Translations under genes and position numbers: made by a program
NCBI GenBank assembly: GCA_945827805.1
Contig: CALZOU010000003.1
Coordinates: forward strand, 1 to 49,934
Origin: an uncultured Lachnospiraceae bacterium
GTDB lineage: Bacteria > Bacillota > Clostridia > Lachnospirales > Lachnospiraceae
Reading direction: 5' to 3'
DNA: 49,934 nucleotides
Notes under the pieces: model-generated
The model's input: only the letters and a program-made list of their open reading frames with translations
Told to the model about the DNA's origin: nothing
Database searches by the model: none
In this document: piece by piece, positions 1 to 7,500 of the stretch
How positions within the stretch are numbered: the stretch's first letter is position 1
Layout of the letters: every line of letters begins with the position of its first letter

Positions 1-46
1 TACACAAGGAGTATCGTCGGCAGCGTCAGATGTGTATAAGAGACAG
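1..46. other. Untrimmed Nextera adapter plus i5 index (library artefact)
   Basis: Bases 14-46 are the Nextera read-1 transposase adapter and end in the 19-base mosaic end (28-46). Bases 6-13 (AAGGAGTA) match the index I know as S507, and bases 1-5 fit the end of the P5 primer. None of this is genomic. Any reading frame opening here gives artefact peptides such as MCIRDR or MYKRQ. Confidence 0.97.
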
Positions 47-592
47 ATGGAAAGACCCTCCGAGGAGGAGCGGGAATATATCTGCTGCAGCGCATCATTT
101 TGCCGTGGGATCGTACGGCACGGCCGTTTTTTCCTTCATGCCTCAGCTGTTGTCTGTGAGGGAGAGGCTTATCTGTTCTCTGCACCCTCGGGTACCGGTA
201 AATCCACGCATACCGCGCTGTGGTGCCGGCTGTTTCCGGAAAGCTATATTCTGAATGATGATAAACCGGTGATTCAGCCGGAAATGGAAAAGATTATCGC
301 ATGGGGAACGCCTTTTGCCGGAAAGACCGACTTGCAGGTGAATTGCGGTATTCCCCTCAAAGGCATATGTTTTCTGCGGCAGGGCACCGAAAATCAGATC
401 CGGCGGGTGACGGAAGCTGAGGCGCTGGCGCTGATGCTGAATAATACCTGGCGCCCGGGCAACAGGGAGGAAATGAACCTTTTGCTGGATATGGTGGAAC
501 AGGTAGTGACAAAGATAAATGTTTACGAGATGAGTTGCACCAGAGATGCGGAGGCAGCAGAGCTCTCTTATAAAGTGATGAAAGGAATGTAA
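47..592 (+). CDS. HPr-kinase-like P-loop kinase of a peptide-modification locus, 5' truncated
   Basis: About 181 residues are visible; the N-terminus is lost at the adapter, and the ATG at base 47 is probably not the real start. The protein has a Walker A loop, SAPSGTGKST (about residues 45-54), then LNDDKP and GTPFAGK segments. This resembles the C-terminal catalytic fold of HPr kinase/PEP-carboxykinase-like enzymes found beside PqqD-like proteins in Firmicutes peptide clusters. In lasso peptide clusters such kinases phosphorylate the precursor; that role here is inference. The stop overlaps the next start by one base (TAATG), so it is co-translated with the small peptide gene. A metabolic HPr kinase is unlikely because the regulatory HPr context is absent. 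Confidence 0.72.
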   Translation: MERPSEEEREYICCSASFCRGIVRHGRFFLHASAVVCEGEAYLFSAPSGTGKSTHTALWCRLFPESYILNDDKPVIQPEMEKIIAWGTPFAGKTDLQVNCGIPLKGICFLRQGTENQIRRVTEAEALALMLNNTWRPGNREEMNLLLDMVEQVVTKINVYEMSCTRDAEAAELSYKVMKGM

Positions 593-780
593 TGGCAATG
601 ACGAAGAATAGCATGGCATATGAAGCACCGAAGGCGAAGGTTTATCGGTTTGATGAGAATGATCAGATTTTGACGGCGAGTGGGGCTACAAATATTCCCA
701 CGACTCCAGATCCTACACCGAATTATGCAGCAAACGCATTGAATGAATTTATGGGTGGAACGAACACCACGATAGAATAG
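592..780 (+). CDS. 62-aa candidate modified-peptide precursor
   Basis: This small protein has a charged N-terminal half ending in VYRFDENDQILTASG, then a Thr/Pro/Asn-rich tail with TTPDPTPN and no cysteine. The Pro/Lys-rich stretch, Phe, acidic patch and TSG/ASG ending recall short leader-like proteins near PqqD/peptidase clusters in Clostridia. It sits between the kinase and the PqqD-like gene, where a precursor would be expected. The start is ATG 592, or ATG 598 with a longer gap to AAAGGA at 581-586. I do not recognise a known class. No asparagine synthetase or radical SAM enzyme is visible, although the upstream part of the locus is missing. Confidence 0.6.
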   Translation: MAMTKNSMAYEAPKAKVYRFDENDQILTASGATNIPTTPDPTPNYAANALNEFMGGTNTTIE

Positions 781-832
781 TCAAGGAGAATGAGAGTGTC
801 CGGATACTCCAGACAGTTTTATAAGGATAGTT

Positions 833-1099
833 ATGCGTCTAATACAAGATCACATTTTAAGAAAAGTAAGCGGAAACGTAGTACTCGTACCGCTTTCTGG
901 CAAAGAGACAGATTTTAACGGCATGATTTCCCTGAACCATACCGGAGAATTTGTCTGCAAAATTCTGGAACAGGATACGGACAGAGACAGCCTGGTGGCT
1001 GCTCTGGCGCAGGAATACGGGATGGAACCCGGGCAGGTGGAAGCGGATGTGGACAGCTTTTTGTCAGTGCTGGATTCCTGCCATATGTTGATACGATGA
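833..1099 (+). CDS. PqqD-family peptide-binding chaperone
   Basis: The 88-residue protein has the PqqD layout. It has a beta-rich N-terminus (ILRKVSGNVVLVPLSG), the GMISLNHTGEFVCKIL segment typical of the family, and a C-terminal winged-helix-like helical part ending in a short DSCHMLIR strand. PqqD-like proteins bind the leader peptide and hand it to a modifying enzyme or protease. AAGGA lies just upstream of the ATG, and the stop overlaps the peptidase start by four bases (ATGA). Position and size agree with a RiPP-recognition role; the partner peptide is presumably the 62-aa protein upstream (inference). Confidence 0.82.
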   Translation: MRLIQDHILRKVSGNVVLVPLSGKETDFNGMISLNHTGEFVCKILEQDTDRDSLVAALAQEYGMEPGQVEADVDSFLSVLDSCHMLIR

Positions 1100-1554
1100 A
1101 ACAGATGGGAAATATAGAACAATATCTGCAGGATCTTGGCTACGCCATTGTGCCGGTCACAGGAACCAGTATGTGGCCTCTCCTTCGTGAGGGAAAGAGC
1201 CGGGTGCAGCTAGTGAAGACAGGGGATGAACCGCTGAAACGGGGAGATATCGTTCTCTATCGGAGAAATAACGGCACAAAGGTTCTGCACCGGATCATAA
1301 AAATCAAAAATAAGAATACCTTTCTGGTATGCGGAGATCACCAGTGGAAGCTGGAAGAACAGATACAGAAAGACCAGATCCTTGCCATTGCGCAGGGATT
1401 TTTTAGAAATGGGCATTACGTGGATGACAGCACATGGTGGTACCGCCTGTACAAAGCCGTCTGGAACAGCAATCTGACGGTGCGAAGGGGCTGCCTGGCA
1501 TTTTTGCGCCTAAGCGGGCTGGAGTCAAGAGCAGGACAGGGGACGGATCCGTGA
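1096..1554 (+). CDS. S24/S26-family (SipW-like) serine peptidase
   Basis: The 152-residue protein contains GTSMWPLL, with the likely Ser nucleophile, then RGDIVLYRR, VLHRI (His, as in SipW/ER-type signal peptidases rather than a Lys dyad) and VCGDHQW with a candidate Asp. No N-terminal membrane helix is evident, unlike ordinary signal peptidase I. In this context it is a candidate maturation protease for the small peptide (inference). The last residues (SRAGQGTDP) are encoded by the first copy of a 21-bp direct repeat, so the original C-terminus may have been altered by that repeat. Translation is coupled to the PqqD-like gene by a 4-bp overlap. Confidence 0.78.
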   Translation: MKQMGNIEQYLQDLGYAIVPVTGTSMWPLLREGKSRVQLVKTGDEPLKRGDIVLYRRNNGTKVLHRIIKIKNKNTFLVCGDHQWKLEEQIQKDQILAIAQGFFRNGHYVDDSTWWYRLYKAVWNSNLTVRRGCLAFLRLSGLESRAGQGTDP

Positions 1555-1602
1555 CTGCTGAAAAAGTCTGTGAGCAGGACAGGGGACGGATCTACTGTCC
1601 TG
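1529..1602. repeat. 21-bp direct repeat with hairpin, REP-like
   Basis: Two identical 21-bp copies (1529-1549 and 1572-1592, core GGACAGGGGACGGATC) lie 43 bp apart. The second forms a hairpin of CAGGACAG (1575-1582) with CTGTCCTG (1595-1602). The first copy lies inside the peptidase C-terminus. A related GGGGACAGGTTCC motif occurs at 4307-4320. This resembles short interspersed REP-type elements; no transposase is visible in the window. Confidence 0.6.
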
Positions 1603-1833
1603 GATTTATATATACAGAAATATAATTATACTATTGAGAATATTTTGCTTATATGGTATACTTTTCCAAAAGCATCGTTTCTCTTCTATTGCGCTTTTAA
1701 GCGTGTCTAATTCATTTCTAAATATCTAAAAAGGAATCCATGCTTTTTCATTACATGAACAGCTGGAGTCCTTGAGGATATTAGAAGGATAATACTTACT
1801 CTCAGGGATTCCCGGCAAAGAAAGGAGAATCCC

Positions 1834-2494
1834 ATGAAAGAAAATCGAGAGTACAAGAGTGATGTATTCTCCATGCTGATGGAGGATAAGGCGTATGCAT
1901 TGGAGGTGTACAATGCACTGAACGGATCGGATTATACAGATCCGGAAGAAGTCGAACTTATTCATTTGGAGAAAGGGGTGTCCCTATCCATACGAAATGA
2001 CGCGTCATATATCATTGATATGAACTTCAGCTTCTATGAACACCAGTCAACATACAACAGAAATATGCCTCTGCGAAGCATGATCTATTTCGTAAATGCT
2101 CTGGACGACTGGCTTAAGGAAAATGAGCCTGAGCGAAGCGATTGATGCAGCGATCGAGGATTGTATACAAAATCATATACTGGAGGATTTTTTCAGGAAC
2201 AGGAAGGATGAGGTGAGGAAAGTGACGCATCTGGATTATACGTGGGAGAAAAGAGAGAAGTTGATTCGAAAAGAAGAATATGAAGATGGGAAAGCTGAGG
2301 GAAAAGCTGAGGGAAAAGCCGAATCAATCCTTGAATTATTAGAGAATCTGGGAAATATATCTGAATACCTTCGGACAAGAGTAATGGCAGAAAAAGATTT
2401 GCAGATTCTGTCAAAATGGCTAAAGTTAGCGGCTAGGGTAGATTCTATAGATGCGTTCCGGGAAAGAATGGATGAAGGTATCTCTGCTTTATAG
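1834..2494 (+). pseudogene. Rpn-family PD-(D/E)XK nuclease/transposase, internally deleted
   Basis: The first ~98 codons (MKENREYKSDVFSML through DDWLKENE) match the N-terminus of clostridial Rpn recombination-promoting nucleases, including YNALNGSDY and SLSIRNDASYIID. The frame then ends at 2145. In another frame, from about 2110 to 2494, the family's C-terminal part continues: helical EAIDAAIEDCIQ, KVTHLDYTWEKRE, a GKAEGKAEGKAES repeat and LKLAARVDSIDAF. Intact members run to roughly 300 residues, so about 100 middle residues are gone and the halves are out of frame. The remnant separates the peptidase gene from the ABC exporter. Confidence 0.85.
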
Positions 2495-2542
2495 AAATGT
2501 ATCAGAGGACTTGGCTCTCCCTTTGATTCTCGGAGAGAGTGT

Positions 2543-4270
2543 GTGATAATGAATAAAGATATACTAAAAAAACTGATAAAAAGTCCGGCACTGACGGACA
2601 TCTGGCAGTGGTCTTCGTCGAGCCATCTGTCTGTGTTCCTCTTATGTGTGCTGAATCTGCTGATAACGGGATGTTCTCTTGGCGTCACCGTGGCGACAAG
2701 AGGTCTGATCGATGGAGCGGCAGGACATAACAGGGAAGAGATACAGATTTGCGCGATTTTGCTGGTGATTCTGGTGCTGATGATGCGAGGAATCGCTGTG
2801 ATGCAGGGCATGCTGAATACAAAAACATCCGCCTTGCTTTTGAAAGATATGCGTTCTCTTCTTCTGAAACGACTGATGAAAAAAAAGTACGCGGGACTGA
2901 ACGGCCTTCATAGTGGAGAGCTTGTGAACCGCATGTTTTCGGATGTAAATGTGGTAAAAAGCGGGATCATGGAGATCGTTCCGGGGCTGGTCAGCATGAG
3001 CGTAAGCTTCATCGGCGCGGCTGTAATTCTGATTTCCATGGACTGGCGTTTTGTGGTGGTGCTGATTGTTGGCGGCCTTCTGGGACTGGGGCTTATTCTG
3101 GTTTGTAATGAACCGACGAAAAAGCGGCACAAAACGATGCAGGAATCCGAGGGAAAGCTGCATGCAGTTTTGCAGGAAACGCTCGAGAATCTGCGGCTGA
3201 TTAAGGCCAGTGGATCTGAGGCTCGCTTAGAGCGTCGGGCAGGAGAACGTCAGGAAGCATTTGTCAGGGCACAGTTGAAAAAAGGCTATCTTGTTGTAGG
3301 GATGAACAGCGGGATGAACCTCGCCTTTCAATTGTCTTGGATTTTTTGTATGCTCTGGGGCTGTCGGGGCATCTATCGGGGAGAATTGACTTATGGCATG
3401 CTGGCGGCCATTATTCAGCTGGTGGGGCAGATCCAGGGACCGATTGCGGGGGCAGCGGGCATTGCCGCACAGCTTTACGCAACTGTTAGCTCGGCAGAAA
3501 GACTGAAAGAGATCATGGAGCTGCCGGAAGAAGTGAATGAAGAAGTTGCTGACGGGAATGAACTGTACCGGAAACTGACACAGATTCGGATGGATGATCT
3601 GACATTTTCCTATGGCCGTGAGGCGGAAAATGTACTGGAAAAGGTCAATATCTGTATCCGACCGGGGGATTTTGTGGCTGTAACAGGCCATTCCGGCAGC
3701 GGAAAGAGTACACTGTTTCAGCTGCTTTTGGGGATCTATCAGCCATGTAATGGGAAATTGATGTTTTGCTTTAAGGATGAGTCCGGGACTTTGGAAGCGG
3801 GAGACATCGAAGAAACGCAGATGCCGGCGTCCGTATGTACCAGATCATTATTTGCCTATGTACCACAGGGAAATACGCTGTTTTCCGGTACTCTTCGGGA
3901 AAATTTTGCGATGTTTACGGATTCTGCCAGTGATGAAGAGATAGTTCAGGCAGCCAGGACTGCCTGCATTGACCAGTTGATCTATGAATTGAAAGACGGG
4001 CTGGACACGGTGATCGGAGAGCGCGGTATTGGCCTGTCCGAAGGTCAGGCCCAGAGGGTGGCTGTTGCCAGGGCGCTTTTGAGCCACGCGCCGATTCTGT
4101 TGCTTGACGAAAGCACCAGTGCCCTCGACGAAGAGACCGAGGCAAGGCTGCTTGAGAATATATCATTACTGAAAAACAAAACCTGCCTGATCGTAACCCA
4201 CAGAAAGGCGGCACTGCAGATCTGTGATTACCGGGTACATATTGATGATGGGACAGCGAAAGTTGTTTGA
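2543..4270 (+). CDS. ABC exporter, fused permease-ATPase
   Basis: The 575-residue half-transporter has an N-terminal membrane domain of about six helices (residues ~20-300). Its ATPase domain shows Walker A VTGHSGSGKST, signature LSEGQAQR (Glu replaces the usual second Gly) and Walker B ILLLDESTSALDEE, followed by an H-loop (IVTHRK). It is a peptide/lipid exporter type without an N-terminal C39 peptidase. The start is GTG 2543 (7 bases from GGAG) or ATG 2549. It probably exports the product of the upstream locus, from which the Rpn remnant separates it; this link is inference. Confidence 0.88.
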   Translation: MIMNKDILKKLIKSPALTDIWQWSSSSHLSVFLLCVLNLLITGCSLGVTVATRGLIDGAAGHNREEIQICAILLVILVLMMRGIAVMQGMLNTKTSALLLKDMRSLLLKRLMKKKYAGLNGLHSGELVNRMFSDVNVVKSGIMEIVPGLVSMSVSFIGAAVILISMDWRFVVVLIVGGLLGLGLILVCNEPTKKRHKTMQESEGKLHAVLQETLENLRLIKASGSEARLERRAGERQEAFVRAQLKKGYLVVGMNSGMNLAFQLSWIFCMLWGCRGIYRGELTYGMLAAIIQLVGQIQGPIAGAAGIAAQLYATVSSAERLKEIMELPEEVNEEVADGNELYRKLTQIRMDDLTFSYGREAENVLEKVNICIRPGDFVAVTGHSGSGKSTLFQLLLGIYQPCNGKLMFCFKDESGTLEAGDIEETQMPASVCTRSLFAYVPQGNTLFSGTLRENFAMFTDSASDEEIVQAARTACIDQLIYELKDGLDTVIGERGIGLSEGQAQRVAVARALLSHAPILLLDESTSALDEETEARLLENISLLKNKTCLIVTHRKAALQICDYRVHIDDGTAKVV

Positions 4271-4309
4271 GGCACGAGCTGCGGGGGATAGGCTACATGA
4301 GCCACGGGG

Positions 4310-4347
4310 ACAGGTTCCATGACTCACATTTAGGTCATGGAACCTGT
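4310..4347. terminator. 14-bp inverted repeat between convergent genes
   Basis: ACAGGTTCCATGAC (4310-4323) pairs perfectly with 4334-4347 across a 10-base loop. It lies between the ABC exporter (+) and the zinc-ribbon gene (-). There is no strong U tract, so it may equally be a REP-like element; part of the GGGACAGGTT motif recurs inverted near 4644-4656. Confidence 0.55.
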
Positions 4348-4369
4348 TCTCGTAGCGTTCAATTAAAGA

Positions 4370-4564
4370 TTATTTATCCTGCTCCTTGGGAACTGTAATA
4401 GCCGGTTCCTCTGCTTTAAAAACGTAACCGCAGGGACAAGCGGTATCCTCTATGATACGGCCTCTGGAAGTAAATACTTCCACTTCATTTCCGCATTTCG
4501 GACAAATTCGATCCTCCGGAACCGGAGTTTTGTATTTCGCTTCACAACCATCCATAACTGCCAT
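4370..4564 (-). CDS. Small zinc-ribbon protein
   Basis: The 64-residue protein has two cysteine knuckles, CPKCG and CPCG, about 20 residues apart, with no membrane segment. AGGAGGAAA precedes the ATG on the minus strand. It resembles widespread clostridial single zinc-ribbon proteins of unknown role. It is convergent with the ABC exporter and divergent from the sensor kinase operon, so it is probably its own transcription unit. Confidence 0.7.
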   Translation of the reverse strand: MAVMDGCEAKYKTPVPEDRICPKCGNEVEVFTSRGRIIEDTACPCGYVFKAEEPAITVPKEQDK

Positions 4565-4689
4565 TTTAGTTTCCTCCTGTCTTTTATTTTGTGGGCAAAT
4601 AGATTTTGCCTGTTTATATTTTAGGCTTTTAACAGAGAAAAATCAACCTGTCCCTGTGAACTAAAAAGAGTTACACTTTTTTTACGATA

Positions 4690-4736
4690 AATACACTATA
4701 ATACACTCAAATATACTCATTCTATCATATAGAATG
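4690..4736 (+). promoter_or_regulatory. Promoter of the sensor kinase operon with periodic direct repeats and a palindrome
   Basis: A perfect -10 box TATAAT (4697-4702) is embedded in three direct repeats of AATAYACT (4690-4697, 4700-4707, 4710-4717) spaced exactly 10 bp. An 8-bp inverted repeat, CATTCTAT/ATAGAATG (4718-4725, 4729-4736), follows. No good -35 box is seen, which fits an activated promoter. Autoregulation by the downstream response regulator is inference. Confidence 0.5.
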
Positions 4737-4759
4737 GGCATATACGAAAGAGAGGAACC

Positions 4760-6511
4760 ATGAGCGATAAGACGAAAAACATACGCTCCCGTATATCTGT
4801 AGCTGCGTCCTGCACAGTTGGGGTGATTTCTCTGCTGCTGCTGTTTTATCTGGCAATGTCGCAGAATGTGCAGATTCAGCGTACACGCCCTGGGGAAAGC
4901 TACATACGGATTGAAGAATATACCCGGGAAGAATTGCAGGATACCAGTGCTCCTGCTGGCGTTCTGGTCGAATATCGGTTCCGAATCAGTGAAGATTGGG
5001 ATAGAGACTGCAGTCTGGCTTTTTATACGGTGCACCAGTATGTTGAGGTGTATTTTGATGAGGAATGTGTATATAGCCTGTTCCCCTCTGATGATAACAC
5101 CATGATTCGGACTACCGGCAGTGAGTGGGTGATGATTCCTTTGTACAGAGAGGATGCCGGGAAACAGGTGAGAGTAGTACTTACACCTGTTTATGAAAAT
5201 GTTAAGAAACGGTCAGTAGAATTTCTGGTGGGGTCTTCGATGGCTGTATTCAATGCTCGACTGAAAAAGGATTTACCTATACTGATTGTAAGTGGTCTGA
5301 TGGTTTTGGTCGGGTTGCTTATCATCATCATTGGTTTCTATAGTATGTATACGAGCGGGTATGGCTGGGAGTCTGCGGTTTTGGGTACGTTTTCTGTGTC
5401 TTTGGGGCTGTGGCGCTTTGCAGATACACGGTTTTCACCGTTTTTCTGTTTGGATAAGCCGGTGCTTTTATTCTACATATCCTTAGTATGTCTGAGTTCC
5501 TGTGCCATTCTTTTGATGTTGTCTCAGAAAAACAGAATGGATGGATGTATTGTTGAGATTTACTGTATTGCGGCAGCTTTGGTTTACGCTGTACAGCTCA
5601 TCTTACAGATTCTGGGCATATTTGATATGCGTGATTCTCTGCCTGTAACGCATGCTATGATTATAGTGGCAGTTTTACTGATGGGCTGGATGCTTTTGCG
5701 GGGACTTCCGAAAAATGACGGAGAGAATAAGAAATTGCCGAAAGTCGTAATGGGATTTCTCTCAGTAGGCGCAATTCTGGATTTATCGGTCTATTATCTG
5801 CGGAAATCATCCTCTGGTTTGTTTTTTACTATGCTGGCGATGCTTTTATATATTGCTTATGTGGGTGTTACGTTCATTGACAGCTATGCCCGCCAGAAAA
5901 AAGTACTAGTGGAGAAGGAGCAGCAGATTGTGCAGGCGCGTGTTTCCACTATGATGAGCCAGATCCGGTCGCATTTTGTGTTCAATATTCTGAATGCCAT
6001 CAGTGGCATGTGCAAGTATGATCCTGAGAAAGCGGATAATACCATCGTATGTTTTGCCCGGTATCTGCGAACCAACATCAATATTATGGAGGAGGATGGT
6101 CCGGTTCCTTTCCGTACGGCTATGCAGCATCTGGAGGATTATGTTGCTCTGGAACAGGTGCGTTTTGGTGACAGGATCCGTTTTGTTAAAGACATTCAGG
6201 TAGATCAGTTTATGCTGCCGTCACTGATTTTGCAGCCGTTGGTGGAAAATTCCATCAAATATGGCATTAAACCTAAGCCGGAAGGTGGTACGGTCACTCT
6301 TCGTACATGGGCAGAAGAAAAGCAGATCTGTATTTCCGTGGAGGATGATGGCATTGGTTTTGACGTGGACAAGATGCCGTCTTCCGGTTCCGTTGGTATA
6401 AAAAATGTACGTTTCCGTCTGGAACAGATCATGCACGGACAGTTGGATATACAGAGTGTTCCCGGAAAGGGAACTACGGTAACAATATCAATTCCCCAGG
6501 AGGACATATAA
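4760..6511 (+). CDS. LytS/YesM-type membrane sensor histidine kinase
   Basis: The 583-residue protein has an N-terminal membrane helix (~12-34), an extracytoplasmic region (~35-165), about seven further helices (~170-385) and a short linker. The kinase core has the His_kinase motif SHFVFNILNAI (phospho-acceptor His405), N box LVENSIKYGI and G box DDGIGFD, ending in a HATPase domain. The extracellular-plus-7TM layout resembles 7TMR-type receptors, but the ligand is unknown. The response regulator begins one base after the stop, so the two form an operon. GAGAGG precedes the ATG. Confidence 0.88.
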   Translation: MSDKTKNIRSRISVAASCTVGVISLLLLFYLAMSQNVQIQRTRPGESYIRIEEYTREELQDTSAPAGVLVEYRFRISEDWDRDCSLAFYTVHQYVEVYFDEECVYSLFPSDDNTMIRTTGSEWVMIPLYREDAGKQVRVVLTPVYENVKKRSVEFLVGSSMAVFNARLKKDLPILIVSGLMVLVGLLIIIIGFYSMYTSGYGWESAVLGTFSVSLGLWRFADTRFSPFFCLDKPVLLFYISLVCLSSCAILLMLSQKNRMDGCIVEIYCIAAALVYAVQLILQILGIFDMRDSLPVTHAMIIVAVLLMGWMLLRGLPKNDGENKKLPKVVMGFLSVGAILDLSVYYLRKSSSGLFFTMLAMLLYIAYVGVTFIDSYARQKKVLVEKEQQIVQARVSTMMSQIRSHFVFNILNAISGMCKYDPEKADNTIVCFARYLRTNINIMEEDGPVPFRTAMQHLEDYVALEQVRFGDRIRFVKDIQVDQFMLPSLILQPLVENSIKYGIKPKPEGGTVTLRTWAEEKQICISVEDDGIGFDVDKMPSSGSVGIKNVRFRLEQIMHGQLDIQSVPGKGTTVTISIPQEDI

Positions 6512-6512
6512 A

Positions 6513-7310
6513 ATGCACGTAATATATGTGGATGATGAACAGCCTGCATTGGACAATTTTCGATGGACAGTGGCGAAGTTTACGGATATAGATACACTGA
6601 ACCTGTTTCAAAACGGCGAAGCTGCTCTGGAATGGACCAGACAGCATACGGTGGATGTGGCTTTTGTGGATATGGAGATGCCGGGATTGCATGGATTGGG
6701 ACTGGCGGCAAAATTCAAAGAACACAATAAAAATATCCGTGTGGTTTTTGTCACCGCATTCAGTCAGTATGCCATGGATGCCTGGGGTGTGGATGCTACG
6801 GGATATGTGCTGAAACCTTACTCCAGGGCGGATATCCGCAAGGAGCTGGATAAATGTGCCTTTTGTCCGCTTCCTTCTAAACGCATCGTGATTCAGACAA
6901 TTCCCAGTCTGGCTATTTCTGTAAATGGTCAGGCGCTGCGTATTGCCGGAGGTAAGCCCAGGGAGCTGCTGGCTTTGCTGGTGGATCGTGGAGAACAGGG
7001 GATTACCAGCGGGGAAGGGATCATGTGCCTCTGGCCGGATCGGACGAATGATGCCAGTACTCAGTCGCTGTTTCGGATGACCTATAAGCGCCTGGCAGCT
7101 GTGCTGGAGGAATCGGGCATCGGTAATATTCTTGTGTCTGCAGCCAACCGCCGGTATCTCAGGGTAGAAGAAGTGGACTGTGATCTGTATCGGATCCTTT
7201 CGGGAGATACTGAGGCACAGAAACGGTACGATGGAAGGTATCTGCAGGAGTATTCCTGGGCAGAAGAGAGGAACGGGCAACTGTACAGGATGCTGATTGC
7301 CAGGGAGTGA
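6513..7310 (+). CDS. Response regulator with SARP/OmpR-like winged-helix output
   Basis: The 265-residue protein has a receiver domain (residues 1-~120) with VDDE, phospho-acceptor Asp53 in FVDMEMPG, FVTAFS and LKPYS. The output domain (~130-240) is not the LytTR type usual for LytS partners. It looks like the winged helix of SARP-type regulators (GKPRELLALLVDRG, SLFRMTYKRLAAVLEE, NRRYLRVEEVDCDLYRI). It is partner to the adjacent kinase; the targets are unknown. A LytS-type kinase paired with a SARP-like output is a recurring clostridial variant. Confidence 0.85.
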   Translation: MHVIYVDDEQPALDNFRWTVAKFTDIDTLNLFQNGEAALEWTRQHTVDVAFVDMEMPGLHGLGLAAKFKEHNKNIRVVFVTAFSQYAMDAWGVDATGYVLKPYSRADIRKELDKCAFCPLPSKRIVIQTIPSLAISVNGQALRIAGGKPRELLALLVDRGEQGITSGEGIMCLWPDRTNDASTQSLFRMTYKRLAAVLEESGIGNILVSAANRRYLRVEEVDCDLYRILSGDTEAQKRYDGRYLQEYSWAEERNGQLYRMLIARE

Positions 7311-7392
7311 TACCACAGATCCATCAGGGGTGAAGACGGTCTATAAAAAACTGTTGAATATTTTGAAGAAAACTGTTATATATTGATATGAC

Positions 7393-7482
7393 GTAACTGT
7401 TCAGAACAGGCCGAATCATTTGCTGATGAGGCCGTAAGAACAGATTTTAGGTGTGAGCAAACCCTATCGGCGCAGTTGATTA
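7393..7482 (+). repeat. Dispersed intergenic element, copy A
   Basis: This is the best-preserved copy of the family: GTAACTGTTCAGAACAGG at the left, GGCC...GGCC (7409-7412 and 7430-7433) able to pair, GTAAGAAC, then GGTGTGAGCAAA and CTATCGGCGCAG. It fills most of the gap before the diguanylate cyclase gene. Other copies lie at 22174, 24953, 31095, 42601 (inverted) and 42723. Confidence 0.6.
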
Positions 7483-7500
7483 CTGTATAAGGAAGAACAA

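Noticed and set aside
32-592. Kinase start inside the adapter (MYKRQ...)
   Set aside because: The first residues are encoded by the Nextera mosaic end, not by the genome.
4310-4347. Riboswitch or attenuator reading of the hairpin
   Set aside because: It lies between convergent genes, downstream of both, so a terminator or REP-like role is simpler.
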